A stretch of DNA of 19,635 nucleotides from DATBDE01 sp045805605 (GTDB lineage: Bacteria > Actinomycetota > Thermoleophilia > Solirubrobacterales > Solirubrobacteraceae): positions 1 through 19,635 of the forward strand of contig JBJMKX010000026.1 of NCBI GenBank assembly GCA_045805605.1, written 5' to 3'. The translations under genes and the position numbers were made by a program. Below the pieces are notes generated by a model. The model was not told the DNA's origin. It did no database searches and saw nothing but the letters and a program-made list of their open reading frames with translations. Shown here piece after piece: positions 6,265 through 16,635 of the stretch (position 1 is its first letter; each line of letters starts with the position of its first letter).

Positions 6265-7872
6265 CTACACCTTCTGCGGCTTGCGCTCTCCCCGCGGCAG
6301 CGCGTAGCGCAGCGGATCGATCGCGCCGGCTCCCTTCCGCCGCGTCGTCTCCATCCGCACGTATTCGACGTCGACCGCATCGCTGGAGAACTTCGCCACC
6401 GCGTAGCCGTGGTGGGCGGTGTCGGTTTCCACCGCCCACGGGTTGAGGCCCAGCAGGGCGTCCTGGAGGCTCTGGGGAACGCCGGGGTTGTCGGGGCTGC
6501 CCTCGAGCGTGATCCCGCCGCCGGCGCTGATGGTGATCTCGCCGAAGCCGAACGAGGTGATCGAGCCCCCGACGAACTCCGGTGCGACCACCGTCGGGTC
6601 GTCCATCGATACCGGCACGCCCGTGGTGATGAACGTGTGCACGTCGCCGGTGACGAAGACGACGTCGGGCTCAGGGCGGCCCTGGAGGAGCGGGATGATC
6701 TCGCCGCGGGCCTGCGTGTACCCCGCCCAGTCATCGGGGGTGGCGAACGCCTGCACCAGCCGGATCGGTGCGATCGGGACCGGGTTGGCGATCGCCTTCC
6801 AGCGCGCGTTCGACGACGCGAGCCGGGCGGCCAGGAAGCCGCCCTCACGCGCGCCGAGCATGGTGCGCGGATCGTTGAGGTTGGAGCAGTAGTCCGGCGA
6901 GGCGGGGTCGAGGTTGCCGACCAGGGGGTCGCCGCACGGCTGCGCGTCGCGGTACTGGCGCTCGTCGAGCAGCAGGAGGTCGACGTTGCGGCCGAAGCGC
7001 AGCATGCGGAAGAGCTGCGTACGGCGGTTGGGCGAGAACAGCGGCATCGACTCGAAGAACGCGCGGTAGGCATTGGCCTGCTGCTTGCGCGTGAACGCGT
7101 TGTTGGGGATGACGTTGGGCGCCCGGCCCGCGTAATCGTCGGTGACCTCGTGGTCGTCCCAGGTCGAGACGAGCGCATGGGCGGCCTGCATCCGCCGCAG
7201 GTTCGCGTCGGTGCGGTAGAGCTTGTACTTGTTGCGGTACTGCTGCAGCGAGCGTGCCTGCTCGACGGGGTCGACGCGGCCGGGCACGGCGAGGCCGTCC
7301 CCCCCGGAGCCAGGCTGGGTGTGTTGGCGGTCGGCATAGATGTAGTCACCGAGGTTGACGACGAAGTCGACGTCCTCGCGGGCGAGCTGGCGATGGGCGT
7401 TGTAGTAGCCGCCGGTGTAGTCCTGGCAGGAGAAGAACGCGAACGTGATCGGCACCCGCGAGTCCGGCGGCGGCGCCGTGCGGAAGCGGCCGACGTCGCT
7501 GTGGGCGTCCTGGGTCTCGAAGCGGTAGAAGTACTCCTCCCGCGGCTTCAGGCCCCCGACGCGCACCTTGACCGCGTGGCCGGCGGCGGCCGTGGTCGGC
7601 ACGTTCTCGGCGGCTACGAGCCTGCGGAAGCTGCCCTCCCGCGCCACCTCCAGGCGGACCGAGCCGGAACCGTGGACGTCCTCCAAGCGGGTCCAGAGCG
7701 TGATGGCGTTCGGCGTCGGGTCGCCGGACATGACGCCCTCGGCGAACTTGCCGCCCATGAACGCCCGGCGGCGCGAAGAGGCGGCGAGGACCTCGCCTCC
7801 CCACGCCGGAGCCACGACCGTCGCGGCGACGAACCCGCCCGCGGCCGTCAGGAACCTCCTCCGAGTTTGCAT
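6265..7872 (-). CDS. phoD: PhoD-family alkaline phosphatase/phosphodiesterase, Tat-exported
   Basis: A 535-residue secreted metallophosphoesterase. The N-terminus has a Tat signal (TRRRFLTAAGGFVAATVVAP, residues 3-22) with likely cleavage soon after residue 31. A PhoD-type N-terminal beta domain (about 40-135) is followed by the catalytic domain with FFSCQDY (147-152), NLGDYIYAD (173-181), STWDDHEVTDDY (236-247) and VTGDVHTF, which supply the Fe/Ca ligands of this family. It would release phosphate from phosphodiesters or monoesters outside the cell. The ATG at 7872 is the only start that yields the Tat signal. It lies 48 bp after the carboxylase gene on the same strand but is functionally unrelated, so it may have its own promoter. 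No Pho box was identified. Confidence 0.93.
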   Translation of the reverse strand: MQTRRRFLTAAGGFVAATVVAPAWGGEVLAASSRRRAFMGGKFAEGVMSGDPTPNAITLWTRLEDVHGSGSVRLEVAREGSFRRLVAAENVPTTAAAGHAVKVRVGGLKPREEYFYRFETQDAHSDVGRFRTAPPPDSRVPITFAFFSCQDYTGGYYNAHRQLAREDVDFVVNLGDYIYADRQHTQPGSGGDGLAVPGRVDPVEQARSLQQYRNKYKLYRTDANLRRMQAAHALVSTWDDHEVTDDYAGRAPNVIPNNAFTRKQQANAYRAFFESMPLFSPNRRTQLFRMLRFGRNVDLLLLDERQYRDAQPCGDPLVGNLDPASPDYCSNLNDPRTMLGAREGGFLAARLASSNARWKAIANPVPIAPIRLVQAFATPDDWAGYTQARGEIIPLLQGRPEPDVVFVTGDVHTFITTGVPVSMDDPTVVAPEFVGGSITSFGFGEITISAGGGITLEGSPDNPGVPQSLQDALLGLNPWAVETDTAHHGYAVAKFSSDAVDVEYVRMETTRRKGAGAIDPLRYALPRGERKPQKV

Positions 7873-7920
7873 GGCGCGGGACGCTAACCCGTGCCGCGTC
7901 GCCGCGCGTAAAAGCTCCGG

Positions 7921-9489
<1,569 letters not shown>

Positions 9490-9507
9490 GGCGGCGCCCG
9501 AGTGTAG

Positions 9508-10083
9508 TCAGGCGATGGCCAGCGTTCCCTGCATCCCGCCCTGGCGGTGGCCCGGGACGGAGCAGTAGAAGGCGTACTTGCCGGGCTTGAGGTCGACCGT
9601 CACCGACGCTTTTGACTTCGTGATCACCTTCGTCCCGCCGAGCTTGGTCGGGCCTCGAGCGATTGTCACGTCGTGGCCGACATCGGAGTCGTTGGTGAAG
9701 TCGATGGTGACCTTGCCGGCGCTTCCCTTCAGCGCCTTCTTGTCGTAGCGCAGCTGGCCGGACGGGTCGGCGGCGAGCTGCAGCGGTGCCTGGGTGCCTC
9801 CCGCGGTCTGTGGCGGCGGGGGCGCCGCGCGCTTGGGCGCCTTGGCCTCGGCCTCCGGCTTCTCCGTCGAAGCCGTACCGATGGCGGTGCCCAGCGCGGC
9901 GGCGGCCAGCAGCACGCTGATCCCGATGACGACGCCCTGGCCGCGCCGGTCGCCGGGGAAGCTCGCGCGCGAGAGGCCGAGGAAGGACAGCAGCACGGCC
10001 CACGCCGCGAACGCCGAACCGGCGATGTAGAAGGGCACCTTGCTGGGCTCGTCGGCGGCGAAGGTGAGCAGGGCGCGGAGCAT
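9508..10083 (-). CDS. Membrane-anchored cupredoxin (plastocyanin/azurin-like) protein
   Basis: A 191-residue protein with two hydrophobic segments (about 17-37 and 51-70), a Pro/Ala/Lys linker (75-100) and a C-terminal cupredoxin domain (about 105-191). A complete type I copper site is visible: His137 (VGHDVTI), Cys174 (FYCSVPGH), His179 and Met184 (QGGMQG). It should face outside, bind one copper and carry electrons, perhaps to or from respiratory complexes. An alternative is a sulfocyanin-like or nitrosocyanin-like role. The ATG at 10083 begins directly before the first membrane segment. It lies between two genes of unrelated type on the same strand, 18 bp before the carboxyltransferase gene. 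Confidence 0.9.
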   Translation of the reverse strand: MLRALLTFAADEPSKVPFYIAGSAFAAWAVLLSFLGLSRASFPGDRRGQGVVIGISVLLAAAALGTAIGTASTEKPEAEAKAPKRAAPPPPQTAGGTQAPLQLAADPSGQLRYDKKALKGSAGKVTIDFTNDSDVGHDVTIARGPTKLGGTKVITKSKASVTVDLKPGKYAFYCSVPGHRQGGMQGTLAIA

Positions 10084-10131
10084 GTGCGGGCGCGAGATTA
10101 CCGCCGGCGCGCCGCACGTGCCCCTGTCGGA

Positions 10132-10809
10132 CTAGCCGCGCGAGAACGGGCGGTGGTGCGCCTGGCCGAGCGCGTCGAGGGTCGAGGTCAGGACCTCGAG
10201 CACCCGCTCGTCGGAGACGGCCGGCTGTGGCTCGGGAAGCGCGGGCTCGGGCTCTTCGGGCGCGGGGTCGACGGCGACCGGCTCGGGCTCCGGCTCCGGC
10301 TCGACCACGACCGGCTCCGGCTCCGGCTCTGGCTCGGGCGGTGGCTCCGGCGGCGGCGCGGCAACGACCGGCTCGACCCGCTTGCGGCGGCCGAACAGGC
10401 GGGCGAAGAAGCCGATCTTCCGCCGCGGGGGCTCGGGCGCAGGGGGTCCGCCGACCGGCGCGGGCGCAGGGGGTTCGGCGACCGGTTCGGGCGGTGGTGG
10501 TTCGGGGACGGGCTCCGGTTCCGGTGGCTCGGCGACGGGGGCCGGTTCCTCGGCAACCGTCAACGCCCCTTCGGGCCGGATCGCCTCCGCGGTCAGCCGG
10601 ACCTTCGTCCCCCACCCCGACGACTCGATCGAGACCATGCCGCGGGCGTGCTCGCCCTCCCAGGCAACGGTCGTCTCGGGATCGGTGCGGGTGATCCGGA
10701 TCTCGCCGAAGTCGCCGAGATGGCGAGCCAGGGCTTCGACGTCGCTGAGCTCCGCCCACAGCTCGGGCGGGGACTTCACCAGCCTGCGATGTGCTTCTAC
10801 CTCGGGCAT
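10132..10809 (-). CDS. SRPBCC-like N-terminal domain with long Pro/Glu-rich tail; function unknown
   Basis: A 225-residue protein. Residues 1-78 look like a ligand-binding SRPBCC/polyketide-cyclase-like fold truncated at its end (VEAHRRLVKSPPELWAELSD at the start, GWGTKVRLTAEAI at 65-77). Residues 84-128 and about 148-196 are low-complexity Pro/Glu/Ala/Val with runs of EPEP, separated by a basic-aromatic patch, PRRKIGFFARLFGRRKR (128-144). The last 25 residues (VSDERVLEVLTSTLDALGQA) could form a helix. There is no signal peptide. The charged tail may be an extended spacer and the basic patch a membrane or nucleic-acid contact. I do not recognise a specific family beyond the fold. Confidence 0.7.
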   Translation of the reverse strand: MPEVEAHRRLVKSPPELWAELSDVEALARHLGDFGEIRITRTDPETTVAWEGEHARGMVSIESSGWGTKVRLTAEAIRPEGALTVAEEPAPVAEPPEPEPVPEPPPPEPVAEPPAPAPVGGPPAPEPPRRKIGFFARLFGRRKRVEPVVAAPPPEPPPEPEPEPEPVVVEPEPEPEPVAVDPAPEEPEPALPEPQPAVSDERVLEVLTSTLDALGQAHHRPFSRG

Positions 10810-10850
10810 CGCGCGTCAAGTTCGCCCGCGCGCCGAGGACTCCTGCCGAT

Positions 10851-11348
10851 TTAGAGCACCGGCCCGGTGACCATGATGAAGATGGCAATCACGACGAGGA
10901 GCGACGAGATGGCGCCCACCATGCCGACCTGGCGCCCGAGATCCTCGTACTCCCTGCTCCAGACCACCTGGCCCTCGCCCGCCGTCGCGATGTCGCGCTC
11001 AGCGAGCTCGCTCAGCCGGCGCTCGCGCGGCGAGACGTAGCCGCCCGCGAGTCCCAGCAGCACGAGGATGATCACCAGCGGCACGCCGACCCACCACTCG
11101 CTGAAGACGTCGGCGTCGGCGGCCATGTAGATCCCCGTGAGCAGGATCAACGTGGCGAAGGGGGTGACGATGAACCGCCCGATCGCACCTTGGACGCTGT
11201 GCAGCCATGCGACCTGCCGCGGGGCGGTGCGGACGGTCAGGGGCACGATGACCGGATACGTGAAGAGCACCCCGAACCCGATCACGACGCTGGTGATGTG
11301 CAGCCAGAGGACGACGTCGAAGAAGCGAAGCGAGGCGAGCGTGGTCAT
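10851..11348 (-). CDS. DUF2269-like integral membrane protein
   Basis: A 165-residue protein with four predicted membrane segments (about residues 10-34, 58-74, 87-103 and 141-162). The first is preceded by FFDVVLWLHITSVVIGFG, the conserved His-containing first helix of DUF2269-type proteins. The sequence between helices 3 and 4 is hydrophilic (SPRERRLSELAERDIA). Function is unknown; similarity of layout to small heme- or quinone-associated membrane proteins is only suggestive. The ATG at 11348 is chosen over further-upstream codons because the longer form would add an Arg-rich segment that is not membrane-compatible. It is 41 bp before the SRPBCC/Pro-Glu gene and is followed by the cupredoxin gene, so these three may form a transcription unit. 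Confidence 0.75.
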   Translation of the reverse strand: MTTLASLRFFDVVLWLHITSVVIGFGVLFTYPVIVPLTVRTAPRQVAWLHSVQGAIGRFIVTPFATLILLTGIYMAADADVFSEWWVGVPLVIILVLLGLAGGYVSPRERRLSELAERDIATAGEGQVVWSREYEDLGRQVGMVGAISSLLVVIAIFIMVTGPVL

Positions 11349-11628
11349 GGGGCGGAAACGTAGTCCGTACGCACGACGCCGGCAGTGCGGCCCAGGCGTC
11401 GCTCCCTTTCGCCCGCGTCCTCGCGCTGGCGAACGGCAGGCGACGAGAGGGAGGGAACGGGAGCGGGTGGAACCTTGTGGCCCCCATAAGGGACCAAATC
11501 TTCCATTCACGCCCGAGGGCCGGCCGCGGTCCAGTCAGCCGCCTTCGTCGCTGCCGTTCCAGCGCGACGCCGGCCGCCGCCGCGACCCACGGCTGGGCGC
11601 CTGGGCGTCACGCCGGCGCGCGCTGCGC
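11349..11628. other. 280-bp intergenic region without a recognisable gene
   Basis: The region lies after the mutase stop and before the DUF2269-like gene on the same strand. It has no supported coding sequence or RNA gene. A less GC-rich patch at about 11487-11510 may contain the promoter for the downstream genes, but no clear -35/-10 pair could be set. Imperfect purine/pyrimidine-rich inverted segments at 11395-11470 were too irregular to call as a terminator. Confidence 0.5.
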
Positions 11629-13248
<1,620 letters not shown>

Positions 13249-13257
13249 GGTCAGAGG

Positions 13258-14214
13258 TTAGAGAGAGGGTCCGGACCGCCGCGACGCCGAGCGGCGCAGG
13301 CCCGGGACGGCGCCGAGGTCGCCGACCGCACTGCGCACGCCCCACGCCGGCGAGTCGTCGGTCGCCGGGTCCGGGGTCAAATCGATCGCGCGGCCGCCCG
13401 TTGCCCCCACGGCCCAGATGTCGTCGTGTCCCGCGCGGTTGGAGGTGAACGCAACGCGGCTGCCGTCGGGCGACCACGCCGCCTGCGTGTCGTTGGCCCG
13501 GTGGCGGACGAGCGGGCGCGGGCCGGCGCCGGTGGCGGTCATCGTCCAGACGTCGGCGGTGGCGCCCTCGCCGTACCGCGTGAAGGCGATGCGCGTGCCG
13601 TCCGGGGCCCAGTCGGGGTCCTCGTCGTCGCCATGCCGCTTGGTGATGTTGTGCAGGGCGGAGCCGTCCGCGTTCATCACGTAGATGTCGCCGTCGTTCG
13701 CGCGCGTGCGCGTGAAGGCGATCTGGCTGCCATCGGGCGACCATGACGGCAGGCTGTCGTCGGCCGGGGCACGCGTGAGCCGCTCGGGGACGCCGCCGGA
13801 CGCATCGATGACCCAGATGTCGCGGTTGCCGTGGACCATGCGGCTGTACGCAATCCGGCGGCCGTCCGCCGACCAGGCGGGGTCGAAGTCCTGACCGCGG
13901 TCGGTGGTGATCGGCGTGGCGTCGGCCCCGTCGGCGCGCATGGTGACGATCTCGAAGATCGTCGGGCCGCGGCCGGAGGTCAGCACCGCGCCGGCCACCG
14001 CGAGCGCGGCGCCGTCGGGCGACCACGCAGGCGCAACCTGGCCCGCGCGCCCAACTGCGCGCGGCGCCGCGTCTCCTGGGTCGAACACCATCGGCACCGG
14101 CGGCCCGCCGCGCGAGCTGACGTACGCAATCGGCCCGTTGGCGCCGGGGAAGGAGGCCTGCGCCGACGCGGGGACGAGGACGAGGAGCGTGGCGATGATC
14201 AGCGCGCGCTTCAT
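13258..14214 (-). CDS. Secreted TolB-like (PD40/WD40-like) beta-propeller protein
   Basis: A 318-residue protein with a signal peptide (MKRALIIATLLVLVPASAQA, cleavage likely after residue 20). At least five PD40-type blades follow, each with a W-S-P-D-G or close variant: APAWSPDG (61-68), DPAWSADG (111-118), PSWSPDG (156-162), DPDWAPDG (199-206) and AAWSPDG (245-251), each followed by a strand such as IAYSR or IAFTR. Such propellers bind proteins or sugars at the cell surface or periplasm; the partner is unknown. The C-terminal 25 residues are basic and look non-propeller. The ATG overlaps the stop of the methyltransferase remnant (ATGA, 14211-14214). The mutase gene follows 9 bp downstream, but a shared function is not evident. 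Confidence 0.88.
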   Translation of the reverse strand: MKRALIIATLLVLVPASAQASFPGANGPIAYVSSRGGPPVPMVFDPGDAAPRAVGRAGQVAPAWSPDGAALAVAGAVLTSGRGPTIFEIVTMRADGADATPITTDRGQDFDPAWSADGRRIAYSRMVHGNRDIWVIDASGGVPERLTRAPADDSLPSWSPDGSQIAFTRTRANDGDIYVMNADGSALHNITKRHGDDEDPDWAPDGTRIAFTRYGEGATADVWTMTATGAGPRPLVRHRANDTQAAWSPDGSRVAFTSNRAGHDDIWAVGATGGRAIDLTPDPATDDSPAWGVRSAVGDLGAVPGLRRSASRRSGPSL

Positions 14215-14360
14215 CCCGGCCCGGCGATCGCGATGGCCAGCAGCGGATTGGGCGCGTGGTAGAGGACGCCCGCGCACCAGACGACGTCGGCCCGCCGATC
14301 GCTGGCGAGCCGCCTTCGCGCTCGGGCGGCGCCGATCCAGGGGCGGGCGAGGAGCGTCAT
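14211..14360 (-). pseudogene. Remnant of a SAM-dependent methyltransferase (49 codons)
   Basis: The 49-residue reading frame contains ADVVWCAGVLYHAPNPLLAI (residues 24-43). This matches the post-motif region of class I methyltransferases (typically DVVxxxGVLYHxPDPLxxL). The SAM-binding Gly-rich motif expected about 60 residues earlier is missing, and no in-frame sequence follows. The frame starts with an ATGA overlap to the YCII gene and ends with an ATGA overlap to the beta-propeller gene, so it is still translatable as a tiny protein. It is most likely a fragment left after deletion. A genuine small protein cannot be excluded. Confidence 0.5.
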
Positions 14361-14653
14361 CGTCCCCGCACCCAGACGGTCCAGGGCTCGACGGCTGCGA
14401 TCCGCAGCACGGTGTCCATCCACGGGTCGGCGGCCAGGCGCTCGCGGACCGCGTCCTCGCTCTCGACGTCCAAGAGCAGGAGCGCCTCGCCGTCGAGGTC
14501 CTCGCCGACCGGGCCGCCGAGGACGACGACGCCGTCCTCGGCGAGCGCGTCCATGAAGCGCGCATGCTCGTCCCAGTCATCCTGTTCGCGGCGCGATCGG
14601 GCCTCGTCCCACGCCGGGCCGTGTCCCTCACGGACCACGTAGTAGTCGGCCAC
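14357..14653 (-). CDS. YCII-domain protein
   Basis: A 98-residue single-domain protein of the YciI-like (dimeric alpha+beta barrel) fold. DDWDEHARFMDALAEDGVVVLGGPV (25-49) carries the conserved His30 and GG pair of the family, and ALLLLDVESEDAVRERLAADPWMD (57-80) is the second beta-alpha unit. YCII proteins are small putative enzymes related to muconolactone isomerase-like folds; some have dehydrochlorinase-like His-Asp pairs. The specific role is unknown. The GTG at 14653 gives the start VADYYVV, which matches the first strand. Only 39 bp separate it from the divergent moaDE gene, so the promoters face away from each other in this gap. Confidence 0.85.
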   Translation of the reverse strand: MADYYVVREGHGPAWDEARSRREQDDWDEHARFMDALAEDGVVVLGGPVGEDLDGEALLLLDVESEDAVRERLAADPWMDTVLRIAAVEPWTVWVRGR

Positions 14654-14692
14654 AGGCCAAGCCTACGCCCGGCAGCGCGTAGCCTTCTGCTC

Positions 14693-15322
14693 GTGGTGGT
14701 GACGATCCGCCTCTTCGCCATGCTGCGCGAGCGCGCGGGCGCAAGCGAGATCGAGCTGGAGCTGCCCGAGGGCGCTCGTGTGCGCGACGCGCTGGACCGG
14801 CTCGACGACCTCGCGGGCGGCCTGCCGCTCGTCATGGCCGTCAACCGCGACTACGCCGACGCCGAGGCCGAGCTGCGCGCGGGCGACGAGCTCGCGCTGA
14901 TCCCGCCCGTCTCGGGCGGCGAGACGGTTCCGGCGGTGCTCACCACGGAGCCCCTGTCGCTCGACGTCCTGGTCGAGCGGGTGCGCGACCCGCGCGCCGG
15001 GGCGGTCGTGACCTTCCAGGGCGTCACGCGCGAGGTCGCAAAGCTCGAGTACGAGGCCTACGCCCAGATGGCCGACGAGCGCATCCGCGCCATCGTGGCC
15101 GAGGCAATCGACCGGCACGGCCTGTGCAGGGCGGCCGCCGAGCACCGCGTGGGCACCGTGCCGCTGTCCGAGCCATCGGTGGCGGTGGCGGCGAGCGCGC
15201 CGCACCGAAGTGAGGCGTTCGCGGGCGCACGCGAGATCATCGACCGCATCAAGGCCGAGGCGCCGATCTGGAAGCGCGAGGAGGGGGAGTGGAAGGCGGA
15301 AAGCCGCCCGCCGGCGGGCTGA
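14693..15322 (+). CDS. MoaD-MoaE fusion: molybdopterin synthase small and large subunits
   Basis: A 209-residue cytoplasmic fusion. Residues 1-76 are MoaD (VTIRLFAMLRERAG at the start, AGDELALIPPVSGG at the end). The C-terminal Gly75-Gly76 of MoaD, normally a free end that becomes a thiocarboxylate, is internal here. Residues 77-209 are MoaE, with VVTFQGVTR (105-113), a HR pair in APHRSEAF (169-176) and the catalytic Lys in PIWKRE (191-196). Together the subunits insert the dithiolene sulfurs of molybdopterin. The MoaE loop after GVTR is about six residues shorter than usual. A related fusion, MoaX of Mycobacterium tuberculosis, is cleaved after its Gly-Gly. Three consecutive GTG codons (14693, 14696, 14699) are possible starts. 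selA overlaps the 3' end by 34 bp. Confidence 0.92.
   Translation: MVVTIRLFAMLRERAGASEIELELPEGARVRDALDRLDDLAGGLPLVMAVNRDYADAEAELRAGDELALIPPVSGGETVPAVLTTEPLSLDVLVERVRDPRAGAVVTFQGVTREVAKLEYEAYAQMADERIRAIVAEAIDRHGLCRAAAEHRVGTVPLSEPSVAVAASAPHRSEAFAGAREIIDRIKAEAPIWKREEGEWKAESRPPAG
15279..15284 (+). promoter_or_regulatory. Shine-Dalgarno AGGAGG for selA
   Basis: AGGAGG followed by GGGA and then the GTG at 15289. It lies inside the end of the moaD-moaE fusion gene and fixes the selA start despite the 34-bp overlap. Confidence 0.7.
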
Positions 15323-16635
15323 GCCACCACGCTGCGAGCGACCGATCCGCGTCGCTGCGCTCGCTCCCCTCCGTGGAGCGTGTCGCCGCGGCGCTCGACG
15401 CCCCGCACGCGCTCGCCGTTGCCGCCGCCCGCGAGGCGGTGGACGCCGCACGGCGGACATTGCTCGCGGGAGTGGACGAGGTCGATGTCCTCGCCGGCGC
15501 GCGCGAGCGGCTGGCCGCCGCCGCACGGCCGTCGCTTCGCCGCGTGATCAACGCCACCGGGGTCGTCGTCCACACGAACCTCGGCCGCGCGCCGCTGGCG
15601 GCCGCCGCCCGCGCTGCCGTGGCTGCCACCGCCGAGGGCTACGCGAACCTCGAGTACGACCTCGCCGGCGGGCGCCGCGGATCGCGCCAGGCGCACGTGG
15701 AGGGCCTCGTGTGCGAGCTGACCGGCGCGGACGCGGCGCTCGTGGTGAACAACGGCGCCGCCGCGGTCCTGCTCGCGGCGGCGGCGCTCGCCGGCCATGG
15801 CCGTGATGTCGTGGTCTCGCGCGGGCAACTCGTGGAGATCGGGGGCTCGTTCCGCATCCCCGACGTCGTCGCCCAATCCGGTGCGACGCTCGTCGAGGTC
15901 GGCACGACCAACCGCACGCGGATCCGCGACTACGAGCGCGCGCTCGGCGACCGCACCGGCGCGATCCTGCGCGCGCACCGGTCGAACTTCGCGACGGTCG
16001 GCTTCGTCGAGGAGGTCGGCATCGAGGCCCTCGCCCGCCTCGGCCCGCCGGTGATCGACGACGTGGGCTCGGGCCGCATTGACGAGGGCCTGCCGCAGCT
16101 CGCCGACGAGCCGTCGGTGCGTCGCTCGGTGGCGGCCGGCGCGGCGATCGTCTGCTGCTCGGGCGACAAGCTGCTCGGCGGCCCCCAGGCGGGGCTGATG
16201 GTGGGGCGGTCGGACCCGATCGCCGCCACCCGCGCCCATCCGTTGGCGCGCGCGGTGCGGATCGACAAGCTCTCGCTCGCCGCCCTCGAGGCCACGCTTC
16301 GGCTCTACCGCGATCCCGAGCTGGCCCGCCGCGACGTGCCGGTGCTCGCGATGCTCGACGCCGACCCGGCCGTCCTGCGCGCGCGGGCGCAGCGTCTCGC
16401 CGCCGCGTTCGGGGGCGAGGTCGCGATGGCCACGGCCAAGGTCGGCGGCGGCGCCCTGCCGCTGCTCGAGCTCGAGGGCCCCGTCGCGCGGATCGACGAC
16501 CCGGCGCCCGACCGCCTGGCGGCGCAACTGCGCGCGGGCGACCCGCCGGTGATCGGCCGCATCGCGGGCGATGCGGTGCTGCTCGACCCGCGCACGATGA
16601 CCGACGCGGAGGTCGAGAGCCTCTGCCACCGCTGA
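15289..16635 (+). CDS. selA: L-seryl-tRNA(Sec) selenium transferase (SelA)
   Basis: A 448-residue PLP enzyme that converts seryl-tRNA(Sec) to selenocysteinyl-tRNA(Sec) using selenophosphate. The fold-type I aminotransferase core is clear: INATGVVVHTNLGRAPL (87-103), LEYDLAGGRRGSR (121-133), VVNNGAAAVLL (152-162), VIDDVGSGRI (255-264), and the PLP-binding Lys294 in CCSGDKLLGGPQAGL. Residues 1-80 form the N-terminal tRNA-binding part. The GTG at 15289 is preceded by AGGAGG at 15279-15284, one of the strongest ribosome sites in the window, inside the moaDE coding sequence. The selB gene follows with a 4-bp overlap. Full length suggests a functional selenocysteine system. Confidence 0.96.
   Translation: MEGGKPPAGGLSHHAASDRSASLRSLPSVERVAAALDAPHALAVAAAREAVDAARRTLLAGVDEVDVLAGARERLAAAARPSLRRVINATGVVVHTNLGRAPLAAAARAAVAATAEGYANLEYDLAGGRRGSRQAHVEGLVCELTGADAALVVNNGAAAVLLAAAALAGHGRDVVVSRGQLVEIGGSFRIPDVVAQSGATLVEVGTTNRTRIRDYERALGDRTGAILRAHRSNFATVGFVEEVGIEALARLGPPVIDDVGSGRIDEGLPQLADEPSVRRSVAAGAAIVCCSGDKLLGGPQAGLMVGRSDPIAATRAHPLARAVRIDKLSLAALEATLRLYRDPELARRDVPVLAMLDADPAVLRARAQRLAAAFGGEVAMATAKVGGGALPLLELEGPVARIDDPAPDRLAAQLRAGDPPVIGRIAGDAVLLDPRTMTDAEVESLCHR

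Noticed and set aside
10240..10345. Tandem-like GGCTCCGG/GGCTCGGG repeats
   Set aside because: They are explained by the EPEP codon repeats of the Pro/Glu-rich protein; not a CRISPR or a separate repeat element.
11395..11470. Imperfect inverted purine/pyrimidine-rich segments after the mutase gene
   Set aside because: Stems are too irregular and no T-run follows, so a terminator call is not supported.
13373..13382. GGGGTCAAAT resembling the end of the 59-bp element
   Set aside because: Only the first eight bases agree and there is no matching second arm about 59 bp away.
14654..14692. Possible tRNA-Sec next to selA/selB
   Set aside because: The intergenic gaps around moaDE, selA and selB are all far shorter than a tRNA-Sec gene (about 95 nt).
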